DNA from: Rhizobium sp. NXC24
GTDB lineage: Bacteria > Pseudomonadota > Alphaproteobacteria > Rhizobiales > Rhizobiaceae
DNA: 64,000 nt
Reading direction: 5' to 3'
Assembly: GCF_002944315.1 (NCBI RefSeq)
Contig: NZ_CP024311.1
Location: 224,501-288,500 of the forward strand
The position numbers and the translations under genes are program-made. A model generated the notes under the pieces. It was not told the origin of the DNA and did not search any database. It was given only the letters and a program-made list of their open reading frames with translations. Positions 16,946 to 26,657 of the stretch are shown here, piece after piece. Within the stretch, counting starts at the first letter, position 1; each line of letters opens with the position of its first letter.

Positions 16946-18049
16946 ATGAGCACTGCATCCGTTCCGCTTCCCAATTGGATCAATTATGGCCTGATCCCGG
17001 TCCTCAACCTCGTTATCGCTTTCCTGATTTCCGGTCTCGTGGTCTGGTTCATCGGCGAAAGCCCGCTGGATGCGCTGAACCTGCTCTTGCAGGGCGCGCT
17101 CGGCAGCGGCGAGGGCATCGGCTTCACGCTGTTCTATGCCACGAGCTTCATTTTCACCGGCCTATCGGTGGCCGTCGCCATTCATGCGGGCCTGTTCAAC
17201 ATCGGCTCGGAAGGCCAGGCCTATGTCGGCGGCCTCGGCTGCGCGCTTGTGGCGCTGACGCTCGACAATTATGTGCCCTGGTATGTGACGATGCCTTTCG
17301 CGGTCATCGGCTCAGCCATTTTCGGCGCGCTTTGGGCTCTCATTCCCGCCTGGCTGCAGGCTAAGCGCGGCAGCCACGTGGTCATCACCACCATCATGTT
17401 CAACTTCATTGCCTCGGCGATGATGAATTTCATCCTGGTGCATGTGCTGATCGTACCCGGCAAGATGGCGCCGGAAACCCGTACCTTCCTCGCGGGCGGT
17501 CAGCTTCCGAAGTTGGACTGGCTGATGGGCATCTTCGGTTCGACGATCGGTGCGGCACCCCTCAACGTGTCCTTCCTGATCGCGCTGGTCATGTGCTTCC
17601 TCGTCTGGATGCTCGTCTGGCGCACCAAGCTCGGCTATGAAATGCGCACGCTCGGCCTCAGCCCAACGGCTGCCGTCTATGCCGGCATTCCGTATGCCCG
17701 CACGGTCATCATCGCGATGCTGCTCTCGGGCGGCTTGGCCGGCATGATGGCGCTCAATCCGGTGATGGGCGCTTCGGCCCGCCTGCAGGTCGAGTTCGTG
17801 CTTGGCGCCGGTTTCGTCGGCATCGCCGTATCCCTGATGGGCCGCAACCATCCGGTCGGCATCATCCTTGCGGCGATCCTGTTTGGGATTCTCTACCAGG
17901 GCGGCGATGCGCTTTCCTTCGACATGCCCAACATCACGCGCGACATGATCGTGGTTATCCAGGGCCTCGTCATCCTGTTCGCCGGCGCGCTCGAATATAT
18001 GTTCCGGCCCGCGATGGTGCGCACCTATCAAAAATTAGCCAGGGCCTGA
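16946..18049 (+). CDS. nucleoside ABC transporter, permease 1
   Basis: About 367 residues, with 8-10 membrane helices of the branched-chain/BMP-type permease family (BPD_transp_2). Landmarks are the SVAVAIHAGLFNIGSEGQAY segment, the GSHVVITTIMFNFIA region and the ASARLQVEFVLGAGFVGIA segment near the C-terminus. The start is 7 bases after the ATPase stop with GAGG upstream. Forms a heterodimeric channel with the next gene product. Confidence 0.92.
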   Translation: MSTASVPLPNWINYGLIPVLNLVIAFLISGLVVWFIGESPLDALNLLLQGALGSGEGIGFTLFYATSFIFTGLSVAVAIHAGLFNIGSEGQAYVGGLGCALVALTLDNYVPWYVTMPFAVIGSAIFGALWALIPAWLQAKRGSHVVITTIMFNFIASAMMNFILVHVLIVPGKMAPETRTFLAGGQLPKLDWLMGIFGSTIGAAPLNVSFLIALVMCFLVWMLVWRTKLGYEMRTLGLSPTAAVYAGIPYARTVIIAMLLSGGLAGMMALNPVMGASARLQVEFVLGAGFVGIAVSLMGRNHPVGIILAAILFGILYQGGDALSFDMPNITRDMIVVIQGLVILFAGALEYMFRPAMVRTYQKLARA

Positions 18050-18059
18050 GGATCGGACG

Positions 18060-19031
18060 ATGGAATATTATGATCTCCTCATCAGCATATTTGGCTCGAC
18101 CATCCGCCTGTCGATTCCGCTGATCTTTACGGCCCTTGCCGGCCTGTTTTCCGAGCGCGCCGGCATTTTCGACATCGGTCTCGAAGGCAAGATGCTGGCG
18201 TCCGCGTTCGCCGCCGCCTGTGTCGCCTCCGTCTCCGGCTCGGCCTGGGCTGGTCTCGGCGCCGGCATCGTCATATCGGTCGCCCTCGGCCTCCTGCATG
18301 GCTTTGCCTCGATCACCAACCGCGGCAACCAGATCGTCTCGGGCGTTGCGATCAACTTCCTGACCGCCGGCCTGACCATCGTGCTCGGCCAAGCCTGGTT
18401 CGGCCAGGGTGGGCGCACGCCGACGCTGCCGGCCGAGGCGCGTTTCGCTTCGATCACCTTGCCGGGTGCCAACGCCATCCATGACGTGCCCTTCATCGGG
18501 CCGCTCTATGCCAACGTCATCTCAGGCAATAATATTCTCACCTATCTCGCCTTCCTTGCTGTGCCGATTTCCTGGTGGATCCTCTATCGCACCCGCTTTG
18601 GCCTGCGTCTGCGCGCCGTCGGCGAAAATCCGGGCGCCGTCGATACGGCCGGCATCTCCGTCGAGTGGCTACGGTATCGCTCGCTGATCGTCGCCGGCAT
18701 TCTCTGCGGCTTCTCCGGCACCTATCTTGCCATCGCCCAATCGGCCGCCTTCATCAACAACATGTCTGCGGGCAAGGGCTATATCGCGCTCGCGGCGCTG
18801 ATCTTCGCCAAATGGAAGCCGGTGCCGGTCATGTTCACCTGCCTGCTCTTCGGCTTCCTCGATGCTTTCGCCAACTTCATGCAGGGCAAGGCCGTGCCTG
18901 GCATCGGTGAAGTGCCGGTGCAGATTTTCCAGGCGCTGCCCTATATTCTGACCTGCATCCTGCTCGCAGGCTTCATCGGCGTCGCCAAACCGCCAAAGGC
19001 GGGCGGCGTGCCCTACACCAAGGAGCGCTGA
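18060..19031 (+). CDS. nucleoside ABC transporter, permease 2
   Basis: A 323-residue hydrophobic protein paralogous to the preceding permease. The conserved block is FSERAGIFDIGLEGKMLASA near residue 35, followed by NRGNQIVSGVAINFLTAGLT and, later, RFGLRLRAVGENPGAVDTAG, the cytoplasmic coupling loop that docks on the ATPase. The ATG lies 10 bases after the previous stop, and cytidine deaminase follows 3 bases after its own stop, so transport and catabolism are tightly linked. Confidence 0.92.
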   Translation: MEYYDLLISIFGSTIRLSIPLIFTALAGLFSERAGIFDIGLEGKMLASAFAAACVASVSGSAWAGLGAGIVISVALGLLHGFASITNRGNQIVSGVAINFLTAGLTIVLGQAWFGQGGRTPTLPAEARFASITLPGANAIHDVPFIGPLYANVISGNNILTYLAFLAVPISWWILYRTRFGLRLRAVGENPGAVDTAGISVEWLRYRSLIVAGILCGFSGTYLAIAQSAAFINNMSAGKGYIALAALIFAKWKPVPVMFTCLLFGFLDAFANFMQGKAVPGIGEVPVQIFQALPYILTCILLAGFIGVAKPPKAGGVPYTKER

Positions 19032-19034
19032 TCC

Positions 19035-19427
19035 ATGTCGCATGATCTGTTTGAGGCCGCTCGCGGAGCGATGGCCTTTGCCCATGCCCCCTATTCGAAA
19101 TTCCCTGTCGGTGCGGCCATCCGTGCCGAGGACGGCAAGGTCTATACCGGCGCCAATATCGAGAACCTCTCCTTCCCGCAGGGCTGGTGCGCCGAGCCGA
19201 CCGCGATCAGCCATATGATCATGGCCGGTGCCAAGAAGATCGTCGAAATGGCCGTCATTGCCGAAAAGCTGCCGCTCTGCCCGCCCTGCGGCGGCTGCCG
19301 GCAGAAGATCGCCGAGTTCGCCAGCAAGGAAACCCGCATCTATCTCTGCGACGAAACCGGCGTGAAGAAGACCATGACCATGGACGAGATGCTGCCCTTC
19401 AGCTTCGAAACCGAGATACTCGGATGA
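19035..19427 (+). CDS. cdd: cytidine deaminase
   Basis: A 130-residue homotetramer-type enzyme that converts cytidine and deoxycytidine to uridine and deoxyuridine. It has the substrate motif SKFPVGAAI, YTGANIENLSFPQGWCAEPTA (first zinc Cys and catalytic Glu) and CPPCGGCRQKIAEF (the two further zinc Cys). The CAE in place of the more usual CAER is followed by PTAI. Length matches the small bacterial Cdd class. The stop overlaps the start of the phosphorylase gene by 4 bases (ATGA). Confidence 0.95.
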   Translation: MSHDLFEAARGAMAFAHAPYSKFPVGAAIRAEDGKVYTGANIENLSFPQGWCAEPTAISHMIMAGAKKIVEMAVIAEKLPLCPPCGGCRQKIAEFASKETRIYLCDETGVKKTMTMDEMLPFSFETEILG

Positions 19428-20230
19428 GCGCCGCCGTCGACCTCCTGGCCGTAAAGCTCGGTGATCTCCAGCCGCGCTACGGCATCGTCCTTGGCTCCGG
19501 CCTTGGTTCCCTGGTCGATCAGGTGAGGGATGCCGTGCGCATTCCCTATGCCGATCTCCCCGATTTCCCCGTCAGTGCCGTCTCCGGTCATGCCGGCACG
19601 TTAGTCGCCGGTTATCTCGGTGACGTGCCGGTTATCATGCTGTCCGGCCGGGTGCATTATTATGAAAAGGGCGACGCCAACGCCATGCGCGTGCCGATCG
19701 AGACGCTGAAGGCTCTCGGCGTCGAGACGCTGATCCTCACCAATTCGGCCGGATCGCTGCGCGAGGAAATGCCGCCGGGATCGGTGATGCAGATCACCGA
19801 CCACATCAATTATTCCGGCATGAACCCGTTGATCGGCGAGGAAAGCGACAAGCGCTTCGTCGGCATGACCAGTGCCTATGATACCGACCTTATCATGCGC
19901 ATGCGCAAGGCGGCGGAAAAGGCCGAGGTCAAGCTGTCGCACGGCGTCTATATGTGGTTCTCGGGCCCGAGCTTCGAAACCCCGGCGGAAATCCGCATGG
20001 CGCGCATTCTGGGTGCCGATGCTGTCGGCATGTCGACGGTGCCGGAAGTTATTCTTGCGCGACTTTTCGGCCTGAGGGTTGCAGCCGCCTCCGTCATTAC
20101 TAATTATGGGGCTGGCATGACCGGCGCCGAGCTTACGCATGAAGAGACGAAGGACATGGCCCCGGTCGGCGGCGCTCGCCTTGCCGCCATCTTGAAGGAA
20201 ATGATTGCGGACGGAGGAAACGAACAATGA
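19424..20230 (+). CDS. punA: purine nucleoside phosphorylase (trimeric, family II)
   Basis: A 268-residue phosphorylase that splits purine nucleosides with phosphate to base and (deoxy)ribose-1-phosphate. The phosphate loop is YGIVLGSGLGSL, followed by VSGHAGTLVAGYL, SGRVHYYEKGD, LILTNSAGSL, GVYMWFSGPSFETPAE and VGMSTVPEVILARLFG, all features of the trimeric PNP group also found in mammals. The start is the ATG overlapping the cdd stop; although the frame is open further upstream, that stretch is the cdd gene in another frame. Its own stop overlaps deoC. Confidence 0.94.
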   Translation: MSAAVDLLAVKLGDLQPRYGIVLGSGLGSLVDQVRDAVRIPYADLPDFPVSAVSGHAGTLVAGYLGDVPVIMLSGRVHYYEKGDANAMRVPIETLKALGVETLILTNSAGSLREEMPPGSVMQITDHINYSGMNPLIGEESDKRFVGMTSAYDTDLIMRMRKAAEKAEVKLSHGVYMWFSGPSFETPAEIRMARILGADAVGMSTVPEVILARLFGLRVAAASVITNYGAGMTGAELTHEETKDMAPVGGARLAAILKEMIADGGNEQ

Positions 20231-21000
20231 CGAGCCATTCCCTTAGAGAAACGGCGGCCGTTGCGCTTTCCCTTCTCGATCTCACCAACCTGAAGGACGA
20301 CTGCACGCCGGCGCAGATCGAGACGCTCTGCGCGCGCGCCCAGTCACCCTATGGCCACACCGCCGCCATCTGCATCTGGCCGCGTTTCGTCGCCCAGGCA
20401 CGCGGCATTCTCGGAACCGACCATGCGGTGCGGATCGCGACCGTGGTGAATTTCCCGGCCGGCGATATGGAAGTGGCTGATGTCGCCGCCGAAGCACGCG
20501 AGGCGATCGCCGATGGCGCCGACGAGATCGATCTCGTCATCCCCTATCGCGCGCTGCTGGCCGGCAACGAGCAGGCCGTTACCGACATGGTGGCCGCCGT
20601 CAGAGCCGAGTGCAAGGGACCGGTGCTCTTAAAGACCATCCTCGAAACCGGCGAACTCAAGGACGTGGCGCTGATCCGACGCGCCTCCGAACTGGCGATC
20701 GAGGCGGGTTCCGATTTCATCAAGACCTCGACCGGCAAGGTCGCCGTCAATGCGACGCTCGAGGCTGCCGACATCATGCTGCGGGCGATCCGCCAGAGTG
20801 GCCGCAAGGTTGGTTTCAAGCCGGCTGGCGGCATCGGCTCTGTCGCCGATGCGGCGCTCTATCTGAGCCTTGCCGAGACCATTATGGCGCCGGATTGGGC
20901 GATGCCCTCGACTTTCCGTTTCGGCGCGTCGAGCCTGCTCGACGATATCCTCAACGTGCTCGGCGGCGGGCAGTCGAGCGCGGCAGCATCCGGATACTGA
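20227..21000 (+). CDS. deoC: deoxyribose-phosphate aldolase
   Basis: A 257-residue class I aldolase (TIM barrel) splitting 2-deoxyribose-5-phosphate into acetaldehyde and glyceraldehyde-3-phosphate. Key segments are LDLTNLKDDCTPAQIE, VVNFPAGDMEVADVAAEA, ADEIDLVIPYRALL, GPVLLKTILETGEL (Lys), SDFIKTSTGKVAVNATLEAA (the Schiff-base Lys in TSTGK) and VGFKPAGGIGSVADA (proton-relay Lys). Close in length to the E. coli type. Start overlaps the PNP stop (ATGA). Confidence 0.96.
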   Translation: MTSHSLRETAAVALSLLDLTNLKDDCTPAQIETLCARAQSPYGHTAAICIWPRFVAQARGILGTDHAVRIATVVNFPAGDMEVADVAAEAREAIADGADEIDLVIPYRALLAGNEQAVTDMVAAVRAECKGPVLLKTILETGELKDVALIRRASELAIEAGSDFIKTSTGKVAVNATLEAADIMLRAIRQSGRKVGFKPAGGIGSVADAALYLSLAETIMAPDWAMPSTFRFGASSLLDDILNVLGGGQSSAAASGY

Positions 21001-21003
21001 GCC

Positions 21004-22311
21004 ATGATCCCGCAGGAAATCATCCGGCGGAAGCGGGATGGCGGCACGCTTCACGTCACCGATATCGACGCCTTCATCGCGGCCCTTGCGCGGGATGAGT
21101 TGGCCGAAAGCCAGATCGGCGCCTTCGCCATGGCCGTCTGGTACAGCGGCATGACGCGCGAAGAGACCGTGGCGCTGACCTTGGCCATGGCTCGCTCCGG
21201 CGATATGCTCTCTTGGTCCGGCATCGACAGGCCGATCGCCGACAAACATTCGACCGGCGGCATCGGCGACAATGTCTCGTTGATGCTGGCACCGATCGCC
21301 GCGGCGTGCGGCCTTGCCGTGCCGATGATTTCCGGCCGCGGTCTCGGGCACACCGGCGGCACCCTGGACAAGCTGGAATCGATCCCCGGCTATGGCATCA
21401 CCCCGCATGCCGCCCATTTCCGCAAGGTGGTGGATGAGGTGGGTTGCGCCATCATCGGCCAGACTGGAGCCTTGGCGCCCGCCGACGGCAAGCTCTATGC
21501 CGTGCGCGATGTCACGTCCACGGTCGATTCCGTGCCGCTGATCACCGCTTCGATCCTGTCGAAGAAGCTGGCCGCCGGCCTCGAGACGCTGGTGCTCGAC
21601 GTCAAGATCGGCAATGGCGCCTTCATGACCTCTCTGGAAGAGGCCGAGACGCTGGCCCGATCGCTGGTAGAGGTGGCGAATGGCGCCGGGGTCAAAACCT
21701 CCGCTTTGATCACCGACATGAACCAGCCGCTCGCCGATGCCGCCGGCAATGTCGTCGAACTCCGCAATTGCCTGGATTTCCTGAAGGGTGGCAAGGCGGG
21801 CACGCGGCTCGAAACGGTCGTGCTGACCTTCGCCGCCGAGATGTTGACGCAGGCTGGGATCGCGAAGACATTGGTTGAGGCTGAGGCGAAAGCGCGCGAA
21901 GCGCTCTCTTCCGGCAAGGCGGCCGAGCTGTTCGCCCGCATGGTCCACGCTCTCGGCGGCCCTGCCGATCTGCTGGATCATCCGGACAAATACCTAGTTG
22001 CGGCGTCCGTGCAGAAGCCTGTTCTTGCATCTTCGGACGGTTGGCTTGCAGCCTGCGACGCCCGCGCCATCGGCATGAGCGTCATCGATCTCGGCGGCGG
22101 CCGCCGTCATCCGCAGGACAAGATCGACCATCGCGTCGGCTTCAGCGATATCCTGCCGCTCGGAACAAGGGTCAGCAAAGGCGATCGCATCGCAACCGTT
22201 CATGCGGCCGACGAGGCGAGCGCCGAAAGGGCCGCAGGCGATCTGGCTGCGAACTACCGGATCGGCGATGCCGCACCCGTTCTGCCGTCGGTGATCGTTA
22301 CCCGGATTTGA
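21004..22311 (+). CDS. deoA: thymidine phosphorylase
   Basis: A 435-residue dimeric phosphorylase that converts thymidine to thymine and deoxyribose-1-phosphate. The signature is SWSGIDRPIADKHSTGGIGD followed by NVSLMLAPIAAACGL and MISGRGLGHTGGTLDKLESI; the phosphate- and pyrimidine-binding Lys, Ser and Thr are in KHSTGG. The glycosyltransferase-type N-terminal helical domain opens with IIRRKRDGG, and the C-terminal pyrimidine phosphorylase domain ends near VIVTRI. Last gene of the plus-strand operon; it ends 7 bases from the stop of a convergent gene. Confidence 0.96.
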   Translation: MIPQEIIRRKRDGGTLHVTDIDAFIAALARDELAESQIGAFAMAVWYSGMTREETVALTLAMARSGDMLSWSGIDRPIADKHSTGGIGDNVSLMLAPIAAACGLAVPMISGRGLGHTGGTLDKLESIPGYGITPHAAHFRKVVDEVGCAIIGQTGALAPADGKLYAVRDVTSTVDSVPLITASILSKKLAAGLETLVLDVKIGNGAFMTSLEEAETLARSLVEVANGAGVKTSALITDMNQPLADAAGNVVELRNCLDFLKGGKAGTRLETVVLTFAAEMLTQAGIAKTLVEAEAKAREALSSGKAAELFARMVHALGGPADLLDHPDKYLVAASVQKPVLASSDGWLAACDARAIGMSVIDLGGGRRHPQDKIDHRVGFSDILPLGTRVSKGDRIATVHAADEASAERAAGDLAANYRIGDAAPVLPSVIVTRI

Positions 22312-22318
22312 CCGGTAA

Positions 22319-22876
22319 TTATTGCGTCAGCCGCAACGAGCCGTTTTCGGCACTATAGGAATTGAGCTTTTTGAGGAAGCTCATGCCGATCAACGTTGTG
22401 CTCAATGCGCCGTCTTTCGCGACCACGGCGTCGACATCGCGGACCTTGATCGTGCCGATTTCAAGACGGTCGAGTTTGACGAGAGCCACCTTGGATGGGC
22501 CGTTGGCCGTCTGCGTGGTGTAGCGATAATCGAGATCGTTGCCGCTGATGCCGAGGCGGCGTGCGGTGCTCTCATTGATTGCCACATAGGTCGCGCCCGT
22601 ATCGATCATGCCATGCACCGGCCGGCCGTTGATCTTGAAATCGCCTTCGTAGTGGCCGCCCGCACCCGCCTGCAACAACACGCTTCCAAATGCCGCCGCC
22701 GTCGTCGCGACCGGCTGCTGCGCAACGGCAACCTTAACCGCAGGCGTCGATCTTTCGCTGCTTGCCATTTGCGTGCCCAGCAACGCAGGAACCTGGGTAG
22801 CAGCGGCGGCGACGATACCGGCAATGACAAGAACGCGAGCGAGCATCGGCGAGATCCTTCCCATGGGCTTTTCCAT
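22319..22876 (-). CDS. retropepsin-like aspartic protease, TIGR02281 type
   Basis: A 185-residue membrane-anchored protein. One N-terminal helix (MLARVLVIAGIVAAAATQV, about residues 11-29), a linker, then a single retroviral-type aspartyl protease domain with VHGMIDTGATYVAINESTAR (catalytic DTG) and TTLIGMSFLKKLNSYS. Family members work as homodimers, with the protease domain probably in the periplasm. Physiological substrates are not established. It converges on deoA with a 7-base gap and is separated from upp by that gene's terminator. Confidence 0.9.
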   Translation of the reverse strand: MEKPMGRISPMLARVLVIAGIVAAAATQVPALLGTQMASSERSTPAVKVAVAQQPVATTAAAFGSVLLQAGAGGHYEGDFKINGRPVHGMIDTGATYVAINESTARRLGISGNDLDYRYTTQTANGPSKVALVKLDRLEIGTIKVRDVDAVVAKDGALSTTLIGMSFLKKLNSYSAENGSLRLTQ

Positions 22877-22935
22877 ATCAAGCCCATTGATCCCTACGTT
22901 TAATATAGCTTCGCTGACAGGCCGCTAAACAGATC

Positions 22936-22969
22936 AATAAAAAGCCCGGCAGTTGGGGGGCTGCCGGGC
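22936..22969 (-). terminator. rho-independent terminator of upp
   Basis: Minus-strand hairpin with 9-base GCCCGGCAG/CTGCCGGGC arms around an 8-base loop, followed by TTTTTATT. It lies 25 bases after the upp stop, so it ends the deoB-add-upp or upp transcript before the aspartic protease gene. Confidence 0.9.
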
Positions 22970-22994
22970 AAAAAAGCTAATCTAGCTTCAGGAT

Positions 22995-23624
22995 TTACTT
23001 CGTGCCGTACATGCGGTCGCCGGCGTCGCCGAGGCCGGGGACGATATAACCCTTTTCATTGAGATGGCTGTCGATTGCCGCGGTAAAGACCGGTACGTCC
23101 GGATGCGCCTTGCGGAAATTGGCAATGCCTTCCGGAGCCGCCAGCAGGCAGAGGAAGCGGATATTATGGGCGCCGCGTTCCTTCAGCTTGTCGATTGCCG
23201 CGATCGAGGAATTGCCCGTTGCCAGCATCGGGTCGACGACGATGATCAGGCGCTCGGAAATATCTTCCGGCGCCTTGAAGTAATATTCGACCGGCTGCAG
23301 CGTTTCGTGATCGCGGTAGACGCCGATATGCGAGACGCGGGCCGAGGGCACGAGGTCGAGCATGCCTTCCAGCAGGCCATTGCCGGCGCGCAGGATCGAG
23401 GCGAAGACCAGTTTCTTGCCTTCGAGGATCGGCGCGTCCATCGGTTGCAGCGGCGTCTCGATCGTCTCGATCGTCAGTTCGAGGTCGCGCGTCACTTCAT
23501 AGCAAAGCAGCGTCGAAATCTCGCGCAGAAGCCGGCGAAAGCTTCCCGTCGACGTCTCTTTCTTGCGCATGATGGTCAATTTATGCTGCACGAGCGGGTG
23601 ATCGATGACAGTAACGCCGTCCAT
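22995..23624 (-). CDS. upp: uracil phosphoribosyltransferase
   Basis: A 209-residue type I PRTase joining uracil and PRPP to UMP. It opens with [19 protein letters not shown], has [40 protein letters not shown] and [20 protein letters not shown], and the PRPP loop is [20 protein letters not shown]-terminal uracil site: [18 protein letters not shown]. Length is typical. It recycles uracil released by nucleoside breakdown. Followed by a strong terminator; add lies 122 bases upstream on the same strand. Confidence 0.96.
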   Translation of the reverse strand: MDGVTVIDHPLVQHKLTIMRKKETSTGSFRRLLREISTLLCYEVTRDLELTIETIETPLQPMDAPILEGKKLVFASILRAGNGLLEGMLDLVPSARVSHIGVYRDHETLQPVEYYFKAPEDISERLIIVVDPMLATGNSSIAAIDKLKERGAHNIRFLCLLAAPEGIANFRKAHPDVPVFTAAIDSHLNEKGYIVPGLGDAGDRMYGTK

Positions 23625-23746
23625 GATTTCAGCCTTCCAATAATTCCGCGATATCTGATGTTTCTTTCACGGAAATCGTCTGTGGTGCAAGAAAATAGGC
23701 CGCATTTTGGAACGTCATCCCCAGTCGGCGACCTAAAACGATGTGG

Positions 23747-24715
23747 TCATATCCTCGCTAACAGCGTCGCCCGCGTTGCGTCGTCCACGAACGCGGCTTC
23801 GACTGCCGTTCGAGTCATGGCATTGATCTCGTCGTCGCTGAAGCCGAAGGCGGCGGACGCCAGCTCGTATTCGCGCTTCAGGGAGGTGTGGAAGAAGGGC
23901 GGGTCGTCGGAATTAATCGTCACGCGCACGCCCGCGTCACGAAGCTTGCGCAGCGGGTGCGACGGGAAGTCGGGAAAGACATTCAGCGCGACGTTCGAGC
24001 CGGGGCAGACTTCCAGCACCGTGCCGAGATCGGCGAGGCGCTTGACGAGGTCGGCATCTTCGATGGCGCGCACGCCATGGCCGATGCGCGACGGACGGAC
24101 CAGCTCGACCGCATCGGCGACGCTGAAGGCGCCGCAGACTTCGCCGGCATGGATCGTGAGGCCGAGGCCGGCTTCGCGGGCAATGTCGAAGGCGCGCGCA
24201 TAATCGGCAACCCGGCCCATGCGCTCTTCGCCGGCCATGTTGAAACCCGTGATCAACGGGTTATCGCTCTTGGCGGCATATTCGGCGGCCTTGATGACGC
24301 GCTCCGGTCCGAAGTGACGTTCGCCGGTGACGAGCAGCCGGGCGACGATGCCGCTCTTTTCCTGCGCTGCACGAATGCCGGCCGAAACGCCGGCCATATA
24401 GGCATCGGCCCCGAGGCCGATCCGGTCGCCATGGTCGGGCGAGACGATCAGTTCGCTGTAGATCGTGCCGATGCCCGCAAGCTCTTCGAGATAGGTCTCG
24501 GTCAACAGCGCATAGTCTTCCTCGGTGCGGTAGACTTCGGAAACCTTGTCGTAGCAGACGAGGAATTCGGTAAAATCCTTCCAAAGATAGATACCGTCAT
24601 GCATGAAGGCACTGGTGTCGACATTATATTTCCGTGCCTGTGCCAACGTCAGCGCCGGAGGAGCAGCGCCTTCGAGATGGCAATGCAGCTCGACCTTTTT
24701 CAAATGCGATGTCAC
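23747..24715 (-). CDS. add: adenosine deaminase
   Basis: A 322-residue zinc-dependent amidohydrolase converting adenosine and deoxyadenosine to inosine forms. Zinc and catalytic landmarks are [17 protein letters not shown] (HxH), [10 protein letters not shown] (His and catalytic Glu), [15 protein letters not shown] (His) and [11 protein letters not shown] (Asp-Asp). The length fits bacterial Add. The start is a GTG that overlaps the TGA of deoB, giving tight coupling. The inosine product feeds the PNP encoded on the other strand. Confidence 0.95.
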   Translation of the reverse strand: MTSHLKKVELHCHLEGAAPPALTLAQARKYNVDTSAFMHDGIYLWKDFTEFLVCYDKVSEVYRTEEDYALLTETYLEELAGIGTIYSELIVSPDHGDRIGLGADAYMAGVSAGIRAAQEKSGIVARLLVTGERHFGPERVIKAAEYAAKSDNPLITGFNMAGEERMGRVADYARAFDIAREAGLGLTIHAGEVCGAFSVADAVELVRPSRIGHGVRAIEDADLVKRLADLGTVLEVCPGSNVALNVFPDFPSHPLRKLRDAGVRVTINSDDPPFFHTSLKREYELASAAFGFSDDEINAMTRTAVEAAFVDDATRATLLARI

Positions 24716-25932
24716 AGAAAACTCCTTCCATGCGGCCCTGCCGCAATTCCCAAATGGCGTGCAACGGTTTCACCAATATCGGCATAGGTCTGGCGGACGC
24801 CGATCGAGCGCGAGCGGATGCCAGGCCCGTAGGCGATAACCGGCACACGCTCGCGCGTATGGTCGGTGCCGCGCCAGGTCGGATCGCAGCCGTGATCGGC
24901 TGTCAGGATGACGAGATCGCCAGGCTTCAGCTTCTCGTGCACCTCCGGCAGCCTTGCGTCGAAGGCTTCGAGCGCGGCCGCATAGCCGGCCACGTCGCGG
25001 CGATGGCCATAGACCATGTCGAAATCGACGAAATTCGTAAAGACGAGGTCGCCATCGCCGGCCTCGTCCATCGTCCTTAGCGTCGCATCCATCAGCTTCA
25101 TGTTGCCGTTGGCCTTGATGATGCGGGAGACGCCTTGATGGGCAAAGATATCGCCGATCTTGCCGACCGCATGCACGGTGCGTTCGGCCTTGACCAGTCG
25201 GTCGAGCAGGGTCGGCTCCGGCGGCAACACGGAGAAGTCGCGACGGTTGCCGGTACGCTCGAATGTCGCCTGCGTCTCGCCGACGAACGGGCGGGCGATA
25301 ACGCGGCCGATATTATAAGGATCAAGCAGGGTGCGGACGATCTGGCAGAGGGCGGTCAGCCGTTCGAGGCCGAAATGGCGCTCATGCGCGGCAATCTGGA
25401 AGACGGAGTCTGACGAGGTGTAGCAGATCGGCTTGCCGCTACGGATATGCTCTTCGCCATATTTGGCGATGATCTCGGTGCCAGATGCATGGCAGTTGCC
25501 GAGAATGCCGGGGAGATCGGCGGCCTCGCAGATGGCATCGACCAGCTCCGGCGGAAATGCGTCGCCCTCGGTGGAAAAATAGCCCCAGTCGAACATGACG
25601 GGTGTGCCGGCGATTTCCCAATGGCCGGATGGCGTGTCCTTGCCGCGCGACACTTCGTTGGCGCAGCCGTAGAGACCAAAGAGCTTTTCCGGCTGCGGCA
25701 TGCCGGCCGGATAGCTGCCTGTTGCCGCCTTGGCGATCTCCAGCAAGCCGAGACCCGACATGTTCGGCAGCGACAAGGGGCCGGAACGCAGGCCGTCGCG
25801 GTCGGCGGCACCCGCCGCGCAGAACTCGGCGATATGGCCGAGCGTATCGGCGCCCTCGTCGCCATAGGTGGCCGCATCCGGGCTGCCGCCGACACCGAAG
25901 GAATCAAGAACGAAGAGAAAGGCGCGCGCCAT
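24712..25932 (-). CDS. deoB: phosphopentomutase
   Basis: A 406-residue enzyme of the alkaline-phosphatase superfamily that moves phosphate between C1 and C5 of ribose or deoxyribose, linking the phosphorylases to deoC. Landmarks are the metal/nucleophile region [20 protein letters not shown], the GADTLGHI motif, [12 protein letters not shown], the [11 protein letters not shown] substrate loop, and the C-terminal metal site [20 protein letters not shown] chose ATG 25932 as the start because it leads directly into the fold. First gene of the deoB-add-upp strand. Confidence 0.96.
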   Translation of the reverse strand: MARAFLFVLDSFGVGGSPDAATYGDEGADTLGHIAEFCAAGAADRDGLRSGPLSLPNMSGLGLLEIAKAATGSYPAGMPQPEKLFGLYGCANEVSRGKDTPSGHWEIAGTPVMFDWGYFSTEGDAFPPELVDAICEAADLPGILGNCHASGTEIIAKYGEEHIRSGKPICYTSSDSVFQIAAHERHFGLERLTALCQIVRTLLDPYNIGRVIARPFVGETQATFERTGNRRDFSVLPPEPTLLDRLVKAERTVHAVGKIGDIFAHQGVSRIIKANGNMKLMDATLRTMDEAGDGDLVFTNFVDFDMVYGHRRDVAGYAAALEAFDARLPEVHEKLKPGDLVILTADHGCDPTWRGTDHTRERVPVIAYGPGIRSRSIGVRQTYADIGETVARHLGIAAGPHGRSFL

Positions 25933-26067
25933 GGTCCACCCGATAGGATTGCTCAATGCGCGACGTCCAGCGTCAGGCGCATTGGACGTCACCCATATAA
26001 CGGCGACGTCAACTTGGCAATTTCCTGTTCAGGTGGGAAATATTGCAGGGATTTACAACAATTCTGC

Positions 26068-26646
26068 TCAGCAATCGCTGCAGGTGACCGTACTGTCGGT
26101 CCGTGGACGATAGAAATACTCGCGGCTGATGGTGATCTGGCTGCTGCCGGCGGGCAGGAAATCCGAGCCGAAACTGATGAGCTGATACGGAATGGCAAGC
26201 TCGGTGCGCACCAGAAATGTGCTCGCCTGATTGATGTCGCTGGGGACGGTGGCGGTGCCACCGGTCGCGTAGGGCTTGCTGCCATCCTGCGCCCAGGACC
26301 AGGCAACGGTGGCATTACTGCTGGCATCGAGCTGAATACCGGTGATTTTCAGGGTCAGGCCGGTCGAGTCGTAGGGTGCGAAAATAGCGTTTGCAACCGA
26401 AGGCATGGTGGCGAGCACCGTCTTACTGACGCTGGATTGCTGCGTCACGATATCGGCAATGGATCCGGCCGACCGGCTGGCGCGCTTTTCGACGCTGAGC
26501 GCAATGGTAAGTTCGAAGGCGCCGAGATAGAGCATCAGCAGCACCGGAAAGAGAATGGCAAATTCGATCGCGCCGATGCCCCGCTCGTCGCGGGTAAAGC
26601 GCCGCAAAAGGGCGCAAAACCTAACCGTTAGCTCCTTTCGTGCCAT
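26068..26646 (-). CDS. TadE/TadG-like pilus assembly protein
   Basis: A 192-residue pseudopilin-like protein. The N-terminal region RDERGIGAIEFAILFPVLLM (residues 19-38) is the TadE motif: a prepilin-type Gly followed by a hydrophobic helix with Glu (IEFA), as processed by the Tad prepilin peptidase. The rest is a periplasmic domain rich in Ser/Thr/Ala (TQQSSVSKTVLATMPSVANA) ending in a Cys pair (TVTCSDC). It lies 11 bases after a second TadE-like gene. Frame continues openly upstream, but that is the other gene's shadow; ATG 26646 has GGAGGG upstream. Confidence 0.87.
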   Translation of the reverse strand: MARKELTVRFCALLRRFTRDERGIGAIEFAILFPVLLMLYLGAFELTIALSVEKRASRSAGSIADIVTQQSSVSKTVLATMPSVANAIFAPYDSTGLTLKITGIQLDASSNATVAWSWAQDGSKPYATGGTATVPSDINQASTFLVRTELAIPYQLISFGSDFLPAGSSQITISREYFYRPRTDSTVTCSDC

Positions 26647-26657
26647 CGCCACCCTCC

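Noticed and set aside
20629..21981. Open frame of 450 codons antisense to deoC and deoA
   Set aside because: Composition typical of shadow frames, and both plus-strand genes have full catalytic motifs.
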